Shown here piece by piece: positions 42,625 through 51,182 of a stretch of 64,000 nucleotides of DNA. The position numbers and the translations under genes are program-made. The stretch lies in assembly GCF_028682395.1 (NCBI RefSeq), contig NZ_JANHLC010000008.1:186001-250000 (forward strand), in the 5' to 3' direction. Positions within the stretch are counted from its first letter, which is position 1. The number at the start of each line of letters is the position of its first letter. The stretch comes from Pseudomonas putida. Its GTDB lineage: Bacteria > Pseudomonadota > Gammaproteobacteria > Pseudomonadales > Pseudomonadaceae. The notes under the pieces are model-generated. The model worked only from the letters and a program-made list of their open reading frames with translations, searched no databases and was not told where the DNA came from.

Positions 42625-45075
42625 TCACAGCGACCAACGTACCGTCAGCATCGCATTGCGCGGTTCGCCGTAGATGCTGCCGCCGTAGTAGGTGTTGGTG
42701 CTGATGGCCTGGTAGTACTTTTTGTCGAAGACATTGTTCAGGTTCAGCCGCACTTCCAGATTGTCCGTGGCCTGGAAGCGGGTCATCAGGTCGACCAGCG
42801 TGTAGGCCTTTTGCTCGGTGCGAAACGGCGACTCATCGCCGTAGAAGTTGGTGTCCTGGTTATAGATGGTGTTCTGGCGGTACAACCCGCCACCGATGGT
42901 CCAGCGATGCAGATCGCCCGGGAGCTGATAGGTGGTGAAGGCCTTGAAGACATGCCGGGGGATATCGGTGTCGAACAGGCGGCCGACATTTTCCGGGTTG
43001 GCGTCCTTGACGTACTTCACCTGGGCAAAGGTATAGCCCGCCCCCAGCTCCCAGCCGGTGGCCAATGTGCCGTTGATTTCCAGGTCCAGACCTTCGCTGC
43101 GCACCTTGCCTGCCGCTTCGTAGCAGGTCGTTCCCGGGCACGCATTGGGGCTCAGCTCCTTGGCCTTGTTTTCCTGGTCGACCCGGAAAATCGCCGCGCT
43201 GGCATTCAGGCCGCCATCGAAGTACTCGCCCTTGATGCCCAACTCGTAGTTCTTGCCCACGACCGGCTTGATCGCATTGCCGCCCGCATCCAGCGCGCCT
43301 TGCGGGGCAAAGATATCAGTATAGCTGACATAGACGGAGTGATGGGCGTCCAGGTCGTAGATCGCGCCGGCATAGCGGGTGACATTGCGCGTGACTTTAT
43401 AGCTGCCACTGGACGCTGAACGCTTGCCATCATTGCGGGTGTCCACGTCGTAGTCGTACCAGTCCAGCCGGCTGCCGAGAATCAGCTTCAAGCTATCGGT
43501 AACGTTGAAACGCGAGGTGACATAGGTGCTGTCCAGCTCGGAACTGCGGTCCTGAGTCCAGCGATCCAGGTTCAGATAGGGCTTGGGCACGCTGTGCGGG
43601 TCCGGGTTGTAGATATTGGTGTTGGTTGGATCGTCGCGATAGTGCCCTTTGCCATCGAACGTCAACTCCCGACGGCTGGCCCCGAGCACCAGCTCGTGGG
43701 TACGACCGAACAGTTCGAAAGGCCCGCTGGCATTGGCGTCGTAGCTGCTCTGCCGGTCCTTGTACTGGTACTGCCCGACGTACTGGCCAAACTCCGCATC
43801 ATCGGGGCCGAAGCGCTCGGTCATGCTGCCAAGCATCTTCACCTCGGACCAGGAACGGCTCGCCGCCAGTTGCAGTTTCCAGGCATTGGCAAATCGATAG
43901 TCGAGGCGGCTGAACGCCGTGGTGTTGTCCTGATCCCAGTATTCCCAGTCGCTGCCCAGGTAGCTGGAGCGCGAGAGGTGCAGGTCGCTGCCATTGATGG
44001 CCACCGGCAGGCCGCCCCAGGTCGTGGTGTTATGGGCCTTCTGGTTCGACAGACCGAAGGTGAGCGTGCTGTCCTCGTTCAGATCTGCCTCGCCAATGGC
44101 ATAGAACACGCTGCGGTCACTGTCGGCGACATCCTGGAAACTGTCCTTGGTCTGGTAGGCGCTGACCACCCGCCCGCGCAAGCTGCCACTGTCGTTGAGC
44201 GGGCCGCTGGCATCCACCTCGGTGCGGTGGTTGTCCCAACTGCCGGCACTCGCGGTCATGCTCAGGCGCGGGTCGCTGGTCGGACGCTTGCGCACCAGGT
44301 TGATCGCCGCTGAAGGGCTGCCGGTGCCCTGCATCAGCCCGGCCGCGCCACGGACCACTTCGACGCGGTCGTAGATCGCCATATCCGGCGCCGAGTTCAT
44401 GTCCCGGCTCAGGTAGTGGGACATGTCATTGGGCAAGCCATCGGTCATCAGGTTTTCGATGGCAAAGCCGCGGGAGTAGAAGATTGGGCGCTGGGGGCCG
44501 TCCTTGGTCATCGAGACGCCAGGCGTGCTCTTGAGCACATCCTCCAGGGTGCGCATATTCTGGTCGTCCATGCGCTGGCGCGTAATGATGCTGACCGATT
44601 GCGGTGTCTCACGGGCCGACAGCGCCAGTTTGGTCGCGGTCTGCATCGCCCCAGTGGTGTAGGAGCCGGTGCCTTCGGTGGTCTGGCCCATCTGCTGGCC
44701 GCTGATGGTGGTCGCGCCCAGTTGCAACGCACTGCCCTGCTCCGGCAGTTTCTCGAGCATCACGCTGCCGCTGCCGGTCGGACGCCAGGTCAGGCCACTG
44801 CCTTGCAACAATTGCTGCAAGGCCGCTTCGGGTTCCTGCAAACCGCGCACACCCTGGCTCGACTTGCCCAGCACCATTTCGCCGTCGTAAATCACCTGCA
44901 ACCCACTCTGTTCGGCCAGGCGATTGAGCGCGCTACCCAACGGCTGCGCGCCGATATCGAATGCCAGCGGCTGGGCCAGGACCAGGGCCGGCATCAAGGC
45001 CAGCACGCCGGTGACGCGGCGCAGGGCCACGGGCAGCGGCTTGGGCATAAAGGTTTTGGAAGCTGGGCGATGCAT
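42625..45075 (-). CDS. TonB-dependent siderophore receptor with STN signalling domain
   Basis: Outer-membrane receptor of 816 residues. The signal peptide ends near VLAQPLA. An STN domain (FDIGAQPLGSALNRLAEQSG onward, about 40-110) contacts the FecR protein, and the plug carries ARETPQSVSIITRQRM. The 22-strand barrel ends MLTVRWSL. It follows fecI and fecR on the same strand, so receptor occupancy would signal to the ECF factor. The ligand cannot be read; the ferric-siderophore class (hydroxamate type) is likely. A Fur-box-like site lies 17 bp upstream of its ATG. Confidence 0.92.
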   Translation of the reverse strand: MHRPASKTFMPKPLPVALRRVTGVLALMPALVLAQPLAFDIGAQPLGSALNRLAEQSGLQVIYDGEMVLGKSSQGVRGLQEPEAALQQLLQGSGLTWRPTGSGSVMLEKLPEQGSALQLGATTISGQQMGQTTEGTGSYTTGAMQTATKLALSARETPQSVSIITRQRMDDQNMRTLEDVLKSTPGVSMTKDGPQRPIFYSRGFAIENLMTDGLPNDMSHYLSRDMNSAPDMAIYDRVEVVRGAAGLMQGTGSPSAAINLVRKRPTSDPRLSMTASAGSWDNHRTEVDASGPLNDSGSLRGRVVSAYQTKDSFQDVADSDRSVFYAIGEADLNEDSTLTFGLSNQKAHNTTTWGGLPVAINGSDLHLSRSSYLGSDWEYWDQDNTTAFSRLDYRFANAWKLQLAASRSWSEVKMLGSMTERFGPDDAEFGQYVGQYQYKDRQSSYDANASGPFELFGRTHELVLGASRRELTFDGKGHYRDDPTNTNIYNPDPHSVPKPYLNLDRWTQDRSSELDSTYVTSRFNVTDSLKLILGSRLDWYDYDVDTRNDGKRSASSGSYKVTRNVTRYAGAIYDLDAHHSVYVSYTDIFAPQGALDAGGNAIKPVVGKNYELGIKGEYFDGGLNASAAIFRVDQENKAKELSPNACPGTTCYEAAGKVRSEGLDLEINGTLATGWELGAGYTFAQVKYVKDANPENVGRLFDTDIPRHVFKAFTTYQLPGDLHRWTIGGGLYRQNTIYNQDTNFYGDESPFRTEQKAYTLVDLMTRFQATDNLEVRLNLNNVFDKKYYQAISTNTYYGGSIYGEPRNAMLTVRWSL

Positions 45076-45091
45076 CAGTGTCTTTCCCCTG

Positions 45092-45110
45092 TCGAATGCG
45101 AAGCATTATC
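45092..45110 (-). promoter_or_regulatory. Fur-box-like site before the first TonB receptor gene
   Basis: On the minus strand the sequence reads GATAATGCTTCGCATTCGA, matching the left half of the Fur consensus fully and CATT in the right half. It is 17 bp from the receptor ATG. A small GGGCG-AA-CGCCC dyad lies further upstream at 45129-45140. Confidence 0.5.
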
Positions 45111-45181
45111 GTTTTAGAAGAGAAAGACGGGCGAACGCCCAAGACCCGTAAAAATAGTTGGCGGCGGCGTCTTAAAGACCT

Positions 45182-46135
45182 TCAGGTACGCGGCTCAAAA
45201 ATCAGCAGATAAGGGCTATAACGCTGGATTCTGAGGGGGAAAACCTGTTCCAGCGTCACCAGGCCTTCATCGAGGCGATCCAGTTGAAAGGTGCCGCTGA
45301 CCGTGAGCGAGCGCAGGCTTTCATCGCCGATCAGGATCAACCCCGGACGATAGCGCTCCACCGCCGCGAGCACCTCGGCCAGCGGCGCCATCTCGAAGAC
45401 CAGGCGCCCATGCTGCCAGGCCAGGGCCTTGTCGGTGTTGAGCGGGTATTTGGCGCTGATCACGCCACGTTCCTGGCTGACCCCCTCGCCCGCTTCCAGC
45501 ACGGCATCACCCGACGGATCGCGCACGGCCACCCGGCCCCGGGCGACAATCACCGCGCTGCCGTGCGCTTCGCGCCGTACCGAATACACGGTGCCCAAAG
45601 CGGTGGCACTCAAATCGCCGGACTGGACGGTGAACGGTCGCTGCGGATCATGAGCGACCTCGAACAAGGCCTCGCCCTTGCGCAGTTCGATCCGCCGTCC
45701 GTTGGCAGTCAACTGCACATCCAGCGCCGAGCCGGAATCGAGCAGGATGCGCGAGCCGTCGGCCAGCTCGATGCGCTGTTGCTCACCCCGGGCGGTGACG
45801 TAATCGGCGTCCCAGGCATTCTGGCGGACCAGCAGCACAGCGACCGCCAACACCAGCACCGCGGCACTCGCCAACGGCCAGTACTGTTTGTAGGTCCGGC
45901 GCACCGGGGCCACGGCCAGGTGCCCGCTGAGCTGCCAGAGCCGGCGGGCCTCGACAAAGGCCTGGCGATGGGCCGGAGCTTCGTCACACCAGGCCTTGGC
46001 CGCTGCCACATCCTCGGGCACCGCCGCGCCCGACGTCAGGCGCACCACCCAGGCGTGGGCAGTGTGCTGGAGGTCCGGATCAGGTTGGCCTTGAGGCAAA
46101 TCAGGGGTGTGCATAACGTTCAACGTTGCAGGCAT
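45182..46135 (-). CDS. FecR-family sigma factor regulator
   Basis: The 317-residue inner-membrane protein relays the receptor signal to the cognate ECF sigma factor. The cytoplasmic N-terminal domain contains a DUF4880 segment (HAWVVRLTSGAAVPEDVAAA), then one membrane span near residue 90 (PLASAAVLVLAVAVLLV) and a periplasmic FecR domain with a C-terminal STN-like stretch. The ATG at 46135 overlaps the fecI gene by 16 bp; an ATG at 46114 is also possible. Confidence 0.9.
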   Translation of the reverse strand: MPATLNVMHTPDLPQGQPDPDLQHTAHAWVVRLTSGAAVPEDVAAAKAWCDEAPAHRQAFVEARRLWQLSGHLAVAPVRRTYKQYWPLASAAVLVLAVAVLLVRQNAWDADYVTARGEQQRIELADGSRILLDSGSALDVQLTANGRRIELRKGEALFEVAHDPQRPFTVQSGDLSATALGTVYSVRREAHGSAVIVARGRVAVRDPSGDAVLEAGEGVSQERGVISAKYPLNTDKALAWQHGRLVFEMAPLAEVLAAVERYRPGLILIGDESLRSLTVSGTFQLDRLDEGLVTLEQVFPLRIQRYSPYLLIFEPRT

Positions 46136-46626
46136 TGGCGAAGAAAGTCGAGGGCCATGGCCAACTGCTTTTCCACACTGCTGACGGAAATCCCCAGTTC
46201 GGCCGCGACGGCCTTGTGAGGCTGCCCTTCCAGGCGGCAGAGCAGGAAAATGCGTTGGGCCTGGGCCGGCAACCGTTCGAGCACCCCGGCCAGCAGGGCC
46301 AGTTCTTCCCGAGCGGCCACCACGTCGAACAGCTCCGGGCTTTCCCCGGTCACCTCGTAGAGGTAGGCCATGCCTTGGTCATGCTGGTCCCGGGTGCCGC
46401 GGCTACGTGCATGGTCGATGGCCAGGTTGCGGGCGATCCGAAAGATAAACCCGCGCAGGTTCAACACTGGTTTGCGCGGCGGCTGGCGCAGCATCCGCAA
46501 ATAGGTTTCCTGAGCCAGGTCGGCGGCCGTCTCGCTGCTCTTGAGCTGGCGATAGAGAAACGTGCGCAACTCGCGCCCGTGGGCCTTGAAGGCCAACTCC
46601 AACTCTTCAGTGGTCATGCTCGACAT
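46120..46626 (-). CDS. FecI-type ECF sigma factor
   Basis: The 168 residues comprise region 2 (SSETAADLAQETYLRMLRQP and RGFIFRIARNLAIDHARSRG) and region 4 (LERLPAQAQRIFLLCRLEGQ). It directs transcription of the downstream receptor gene in response to the cognate siderophore. It heads the fecI-fecR-receptor cassette; a long inverted repeat lies upstream. Confidence 0.93.
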   Translation of the reverse strand: MSSMTTEELELAFKAHGRELRTFLYRQLKSSETAADLAQETYLRMLRQPPRKPVLNLRGFIFRIARNLAIDHARSRGTRDQHDQGMAYLYEVTGESPELFDVVAAREELALLAGVLERLPAQAQRIFLLCRLEGQPHKAVAAELGISVSSVEKQLAMALDFLRQCLQR

Positions 46627-46651
46627 GCGCGACAGCCAGGTTCCAGGGGCA

Positions 46652-46706
46652 GGCGCCAGACAATAAAGAGAACACTTCCTATTTACAAGTGTCGTTGCCT
46701 GGCGCC
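46652..46706. promoter_or_regulatory. Nested inverted repeat between the MFS gene and fecI
   Basis: Outer arms GGCGCCAG (46652-46659) and CTGGCGCC (46699-46706) enclose a perfect inner dyad ACACTT-N9-AAGTGT (46672-46692), with CAA/TTG between. It is 26 bp upstream of the fecI ATG and 41 bp past the MFS stop. It may be an operator for fecI or a terminator of the MFS gene; no Fur consensus is evident. Confidence 0.5.
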
Positions 46707-46746
46707 GCGCCGCCGGCAGCCCCCTCTACAAGCGGGCGACCGCAGC

Positions 46747-47967
46747 CTAGCGGGCCTTGCGCGTACGCGGCAACAACACTGCCAGCACCCCAAACAATGG
46801 CAGATACGAGCACAGCAGATACACATACTCGATGCCATGGATATCGGCGAGGTGCCCCAGCAACGCCGCGCCAATCCCGCCAAAACCAAACATCAGGCCA
46901 AAGAACACCCCGGCAATCATCCCGACGTTACCTGGCACCAGCTCCTGGGCATACACCACAATCGCCGAGAACGCCGAGGCCAGGATAAAGCCGATCACCA
47001 CGCTGAGCACCGTAGTCCAGAACAGGTCCACATAAGGCAGCAGCAAGGTAAACGGCGCCACGCCCAGGATCGAAAACCAGATCACCGCCTTGCGGCCGAT
47101 CCGGTCACCAATCGGCCCGCCGGCAAAGGTCCCTGCCGCCACCGCGCCGAGAAACAGAAACAGGTGCAATTGGGAGCTGGCCACCGACAGCTGGAACCGC
47201 TCGATCAGATAGAACGTGAAGTAACTGGTGAAGCTGGCCATGTAGAAGTACTTGGAAAACACCAACAGCCCCAGCACCACCAGCGCACCTATCACCCGGT
47301 TTTTCGACAGCCCGTGGGTCGCCTGTTGCCCCTGCTTGAGCTTGAACAGGGCCAGGTGATTGCGATACCAGCGGCTGATGCCATAGAGCACACCCAAGGC
47401 AAAGACCGCGAACAGCCCGAACCAGGCCACATGGGCCTGGCCGAATGGAATGATGATCGCCGCCGCCAGCAACGGCCCCAGGGCCGAGCCGGCATTGCCG
47501 CCCACCTGGAAGGTCGACTGCGCCAGGCCGAAACGCCCGCCCGAGGCCAGCCGCGCGACACGCGAAGCTTCCGGGTGGAAGGTCGATGAGCCGACACCGA
47601 TCAACGCCGAGGCCAGCAGGATCATGGCGAAGCTGCCGACCTGGGACAGCATCAGGATGCCGATCAAGGTGCAGATCATCCCCGCTGGCAACAACAACGG
47701 CTTGGGATGGCGATCGGTATAGAAACCGACCCAGGGTTGCAGCAGCGATGCCGTGATCTGGAAAGTCAGGGTAATCAGCCCGACCTGGGTAAAGGTCAGG
47801 CCGTAGTTGGCCTTGAGCAGGGGGTAGATCGACGGCAACACCGACTGGATCAGGTCATTGATCAAATGCGCCAGCGCGACCGCGCCAATCACACGCATGA
47901 CCAGGGGGCTGCTTTGCGCCGCAGCCGGAGCGGCGGGCGCAGACGTTACGGAGTTGCTGGAAGCCAT
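46747..47967 (-). CDS. Fsr-like MFS transporter (fosmidomycin-resistance family)
   Basis: The 406-residue start is the ATG at 47967 (MASSNSVTSAPAAPAAAQSS). It has twelve membrane spans. The loop 2-3 motif appears as GFYTDRHPKPLLLPAGM, and the family traits HLINDLIQSVLPSIYPLLK and GVGSSTFHPEASRVARLASG match fosmidomycin-resistance exporters. The substrate is unknown. The gene is followed by the long dyad and the iron cassette on the same strand. Confidence 0.85.
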   Translation of the reverse strand: MASSNSVTSAPAAPAAAQSSPLVMRVIGAVALAHLINDLIQSVLPSIYPLLKANYGLTFTQVGLITLTFQITASLLQPWVGFYTDRHPKPLLLPAGMICTLIGILMLSQVGSFAMILLASALIGVGSSTFHPEASRVARLASGGRFGLAQSTFQVGGNAGSALGPLLAAAIIIPFGQAHVAWFGLFAVFALGVLYGISRWYRNHLALFKLKQGQQATHGLSKNRVIGALVVLGLLVFSKYFYMASFTSYFTFYLIERFQLSVASSQLHLFLFLGAVAAGTFAGGPIGDRIGRKAVIWFSILGVAPFTLLLPYVDLFWTTVLSVVIGFILASAFSAIVVYAQELVPGNVGMIAGVFFGLMFGFGGIGAALLGHLADIHGIEYVYLLCSYLPLFGVLAVLLPRTRKAR

Positions 47968-48097
47968 GGAAATTCCAAACGACAGTGGGTGCACACAGGC
48001 GGGGGTCGCCAATGTGCCATTTTTTACGACCCCGAAGCCAGATACTTGTTGAGCTAACGATCCTTTAAAGTCGCCTATCGGCCCTGCGGAGGCACAA

Positions 48098-48148
48098 ATG
48101 AAAACAGCCCGACTCCCGTTTTTCCGGGGCGGGCTGTTAAGCGGTTGA
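48098..48148 (+). CDS. Putative 16-residue micro-ORF overlapping a hairpin
   Basis: The frame MKTARLPFFRGGLLSG ends with TGA at 48146-48148. A perfect GGAGG at 48088-48092 lies 5 nt before the ATG, which is rare by chance. The coding bases coincide with a hairpin (48103-48138). It may be a leader peptide or a fortuitous ribosome site. No homologue can be named from memory. Confidence 0.35.
   Translation: MKTARLPFFRGGLLSG
48103..48138 (-). terminator. Hairpin with T-rich tail upstream of the MFS gene
   Basis: Arms AACAGCCCG (48103-48111) and CGGGCTGTT (48130-48138) hold an inner CCCG/CGGG stem. Read on the minus strand the hairpin is followed by TTTCATTTG, so it could terminate leftward transcription ahead of the MFS start at 47967. 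On the plus strand it has no T-run. Confidence 0.5.
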
Positions 48149-48177
48149 TAGCGTAGAGAAAATTTTCAGATAATTGC

Positions 48178-48206
48178 TTGACACATTACCGTCCCAAGCG
48201 AATAAT
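48178..48206 (+). promoter_or_regulatory. Consensus-like promoter for tRNA-Met
   Basis: TTGACA (48178-48183), exactly 17 bp, AATAAT (48201-48206), ending 11 bp before the tRNA. Confidence 0.82.
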
Positions 48207-48217
48207 GCGCGCCACTT

Positions 48218-48294
48218 GGCTACATAGCTCAGTTGGTTAGAGCATAGCATTCATAATGCTGGGGTCCGGGGTTCAAGTCCCTGTGTAGCCACCA
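48218..48294 (+). tRNA. tRNA-Met (anticodon CAT)
   Basis: A 77-nt cloverleaf with CCA encoded. The acceptor arms are GGCTACA and TGTAGCC, the D-arm is GCTCAGTTGGTTAGAGC, the anticodon stem TAGCA/TGCTG (one G-T pair) surrounds TTCATAA with anticodon CAT, and the T-arm is GGGGTTCAAGTCCC. The acceptor does not begin with the C1-A72 mismatch of initiator tRNA, so it is an elongator-type Met tRNA (or Ile with modified C34). Confidence 0.95.
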
Positions 48295-48340
48295 AGTACC
48301 TGTTTACAGATGTCTCCATGAGTCTCTAAACAACCTCAAG

Positions 48341-48369
48341 AAGCCCGCCTAGTGCGGGCTTTCTTGTTT
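48341..48369 (+). terminator. Intrinsic terminator after tRNA-Met
   Basis: AAGCCCGC (48341-48348) and GCGGGCTT (48354-48361) form an 8-bp stem with a 5-nt loop, followed by TCTTGTTT. Confidence 0.82.
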
Positions 48370-48452
48370 CTGGCTGTCTCTCCTTGTATCCGCCTATACC
48401 TTCCCTCCGTATATCCCCCTGCGCATCCTCGAAAAACAATTGAACCGAGGGG

Positions 48453-48677
48453 ATGCAAGCCAAATTGAAACGACCCGAGATAAAACGCCGCCCTCTTTCT
48501 GATACCGCATTGGCGGGCCTGGAGCCTGAGGCCAACGGGTATCGCGGGCTGGGCAGGAGCGGCCTTTATTTCTGCATGGACTGTGATTACCTACCAGCCG
48601 ACAAGGTGATGTTTCCGAGGGAACTTCAAATACCTGCCCTACCGAAATGGGAGCTCAGCCATTACTGTCTGCCTTGA
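48453..48677 (+). pseudogene. N-terminal remnant of a tyrosine-type integrase
   Basis: The 74-codon frame includes KRRPLSDTALAGLEPEANGY and GLGRSGLYF, a recognisable though diverged copy of the arm-binding (DUF4102) N-terminus of phage/island integrases. After residue 40 the similarity stops and the frame ends, so the core-binding and catalytic domains are gone. It lies 158 bp downstream of tRNA-Met, the classical position for an integrase. The Fic gene that follows may be the surviving cargo. Confidence 0.6.
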
Positions 48678-48818
48678 AGGCTGACGCCGATCAGAGGCGT
48701 CATCATCCCGACGTGCTGAAAGCGCGTCCTAGCCGCAGAAGCCCCGCTAACGACCGAGGTTTCTCACATAATCATTACTCATTTTTGAGTTAGCTTAAGG
48801 CTGAATTCCAGATAGTGT

Positions 48819-48832
48819 TTAGCGTATGCTAA
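48819..48832. promoter_or_regulatory. TTAGC-GTAT-GCTAA dyad upstream of the fic gene
   Basis: A perfect 5-bp inverted repeat separated by 4 bp in an A/T-rich 230-bp stretch that holds no gene. It is 77 bp before the fic ATG and may be an operator. Confidence 0.3.
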
Positions 48833-48909
48833 GCGCACACCCTTAATTACGGGGCCCTCCCTGGCTTTTTTCAAGATAATTTGTCGGCCGGCTTGAGATA
48901 TTTTTCTAT

Positions 48910-50064
48910 ATGCCTACCTTTACCCACCACGATCTTGAGCTTCTCAATCCCTCCTTCGACTCGGACCTAGTCGATGTACTGAGCGAGCTGGAGCATCTGC
49001 GTCGTCTAAGGCTTGAAGGCGATACGCCGCCGCAGGTGTTCTACCAACTCAAGTCGCTTTTCCATACGCTGGAAAGCCTCGGCTCTGCGCGGATAGAAGG
49101 CAACCACACGACGTTGGCGGACTACATAGATAGCAAGGTAGAAGGTAAGGCCCAGGACACTGATCAGTTGCGCGAGGTTGCCAATATTGAAAAGGCAATG
49201 GATTACATTGAGCAGATCATGACGCCGGGCGCTGCGCTTACCGAGCAGACGATTCGAGAGCTACACGCGATGACCGTAGACGATCTGGTTCGTGAAGGCG
49301 ACAAGACGCCAGGAGCCTATCGCAGCGGGGGTGTCAGAATATCCCAGTCTGATCACCTGCCACCCGATTTCATCCAAGTTCAGGCGTATATGCAGGAGCT
49401 TGTCGAATTCGTGAATCACGAAGACTCCCCGAAATATGACCTCATGAAAGTCGCCCTTGCTCACCATAGATTTGGATGGATACATCCATTCAGCAATGGC
49501 AATGGACGCGTGGTCAGGCTGCTGACCTACGCACTCCTGATGAAATATGGTTTCAACGTCAGCACAGGAGGCCGCGTCCTAAATCCTACGGCCGTATTCT
49601 GTAATGATCGTGAGCGCTATTACGCAATGCTGGCCACCGCCGACAAAGGAACGAAGGAAGGACTAGAGGAGTGGTGTACATATGTGCTGGAAGGCATTCG
49701 TACTGAGCTGGAGAAAGTCGATCGCCTTACGGACTACGCATACCTGACCAAATGCATACTCGTCCCAGCTGTGGCCTTCGCACGGGAACGAGAATGGATC
49801 ACTGAAACGGAAGAGGCAGTGCTGTCGGCCGCAATAAAATTGAAGGTCGTAAAATCTGCTGATGTAGCAGCCGTGCTCCCTCAACAGTCGAGCAATCAAC
49901 GGACTTACCTGATCAAGAAACTGGTAAACCAAGGGATGCTTTTACCGCTGAGCGCAGGCGCGAGGCAGTACACCATCGGATTTTCTAACAATTATCTAAT
50001 TCGAGGTGTGATCAAGTCACTCAGGGAGCAAGGGTTCATACCTGAGCCGCTGGAACAACCATAA
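48910..50064 (+). CDS. Fic/DOC family protein with N-terminal inhibitory motif
   Basis: The 384-residue protein contains the intact AMPylation motif HPFSNGNGR (residues 192-200, catalytic His192). The inhibitory helix motif SARIEGN (residues 59-65; S/TxxxE-G/N) lies near the N-terminus, placing it in the self-inhibited class II. A C-terminal winged-helix-like region (about 310-375, DVAAVLPQQSSNQRTYLIKK) follows. Base composition is lower in GC than its flanks. The tRNA and integrase-remnant context suggests acquired cargo. The target is unknown. Confidence 0.9.
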   Translation: MPTFTHHDLELLNPSFDSDLVDVLSELEHLRRLRLEGDTPPQVFYQLKSLFHTLESLGSARIEGNHTTLADYIDSKVEGKAQDTDQLREVANIEKAMDYIEQIMTPGAALTEQTIRELHAMTVDDLVREGDKTPGAYRSGGVRISQSDHLPPDFIQVQAYMQELVEFVNHEDSPKYDLMKVALAHHRFGWIHPFSNGNGRVVRLLTYALLMKYGFNVSTGGRVLNPTAVFCNDRERYYAMLATADKGTKEGLEEWCTYVLEGIRTELEKVDRLTDYAYLTKCILVPAVAFAREREWITETEEAVLSAAIKLKVVKSADVAAVLPQQSSNQRTYLIKKLVNQGMLLPLSAGARQYTIGFSNNYLIRGVIKSLREQGFIPEPLEQP

Positions 50065-50141
50065 ACATCCCTTTCCAGCATTCACCCGGCTCCTACGGCA
50101 TTGGCTCCGGCAAATCGGCGTTCGCGATCTGCCGCGCGCAA

Positions 50142-50168
50142 CAAAAAAAACCTGCCCATAAGGCAGGT
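50142..50168 (-). terminator. Intrinsic terminator of the iif-like operon
   Basis: On the minus strand the stem ACCTGCC/GGCAGGT (50150-50156 with 50162-50168) is followed by eight T residues. It lies 41 bp past the stop of the porin-like gene. Confidence 0.9.
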
Positions 50169-50208
50169 AAAGACTGCAACTGTTCTTTGGCGCACCCCAG
50201 GCGTCGGT

Positions 50209-51144
50209 CTAGAAATGGTGGACGTAGCGCACTTGCACCCAGCTGCCGTCGGGGCGATTTTCCACGTCCTGTTCGAAGTAGGCATTCACGAACACATGGT
50301 CGTTGGGCGAGAAGCTGTACATGCCGCCCGGGCCGATGGCCCAGACCTTTTCCCGGCGCCCGGACGCCTCATGGCCGTCGATCCGGGTGTCGCTGATCTG
50401 CTTGAGCCAGTAGCCGTTGATCCCGAGGCGCAACTGATCCGTGACCGCATATTCGCTGGCGAAGTTGCTGTGCAGTGCCTGCCCGGCCTGGATATCGCCA
50501 ACGTCACCGAAGGACTGCGCCGGGTCGTTGTTTTTGCCGTTGTACAGGTAGTGGGCACGGAACGAGGCGGTCCACTTCGGGGTGAACCAGTACGTGCCCG
50601 CCCAGTAAGGGTTGAATGACCAGGCATTGTTGCCGGGGTTGATCGCGTGTTTGTCGTCGTACTCGCCCGTCGGCAGATTGACCTGCAGCTCGATGCGGTG
50701 CACAAAGCGCGGCCCATCGGGGCCCATGATCGGGTCGAACTGAATAAACGGCCCGATCAGCAGGTCGCCCATACCGGTCTGGCCCCTGAGCGCGGCATTG
50801 TTTAGCCCGTCGTCGACCTTCATCCGGGTCACCACCGGCAGCACCATATTGAGCCCCAGGCTGGCATTCCCCAGGCGCAGATTCGACAGGTAGCTGAGCT
50901 GGGTGACTGCGACTTGATAGTCCAGATCCTGCTTGGGCAACCCGAGAGCCTTGCCGTCCTTGTCGCGCAGTTTATCTGCGCTGTAGTTCTGGAAATATTC
51001 CTGCAAATACCAGCCTGGGCCGGCGGGCAAGCCGCCGTCCAGAAAGCTGGTCAGCCCCAGGTTGACCACCGGCAGGTCATAGGCATTCGCCCCCTGGGCA
51101 ATCATCAAGCCGGCCCCGCACACGTACATCCACTGCTTTCTCAT
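50209..51144 (-). CDS. iifE: SphA/meta-pathway porin-like outer-membrane protein (iifE position)
   Basis: The 311 residues have a signal peptide (about 1-21, ending GANA) and a beta-barrel of the COG4313 group linked to uptake of aromatic compounds (VNLPTGEYDD and PYWAGTYWFTPKWTASFR). It is the last gene of the five-gene operon and occupies the iifE place in the Acinetobacter indole cluster. An uptake role for a hydrophobic substrate is plausible; direct proof is lacking. Confidence 0.72.
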   Translation of the reverse strand: MRKQWMYVCGAGLMIAQGANAYDLPVVNLGLTSFLDGGLPAGPGWYLQEYFQNYSADKLRDKDGKALGLPKQDLDYQVAVTQLSYLSNLRLGNASLGLNMVLPVVTRMKVDDGLNNAALRGQTGMGDLLIGPFIQFDPIMGPDGPRFVHRIELQVNLPTGEYDDKHAINPGNNAWSFNPYWAGTYWFTPKWTASFRAHYLYNGKNNDPAQSFGDVGDIQAGQALHSNFASEYAVTDQLRLGINGYWLKQISDTRIDGHEASGRREKVWAIGPGGMYSFSPNDHVFVNAYFEQDVENRPDGSWVQVRYVHHF

Positions 51145-51182
51145 GCGTGTCTCTCCCCGTTGTTGTCAGGTGTACGGCAGGA

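Noticed and set aside
46126..47589. Plus-strand open frame of 487 codons opposite fecI and the MFS gene
   Set aside because: Spans two antisense genes and the intergenic dyad; basic, Gln/His/Arg-rich product typical of shadow frames.
48678..48909. A small antitoxin gene upstream of fic
   Set aside because: No frame with start and ribosome site of useful length; the inhibitory motif is inside the Fic protein itself, so no partner is needed.
50065..50140. A second copy of the tRNA-Met 3' end as right attachment site of the island
   Set aside because: No stretch resembling the T-arm and acceptor end was found between the fic stop and the terminator; the right boundary stays undefined.
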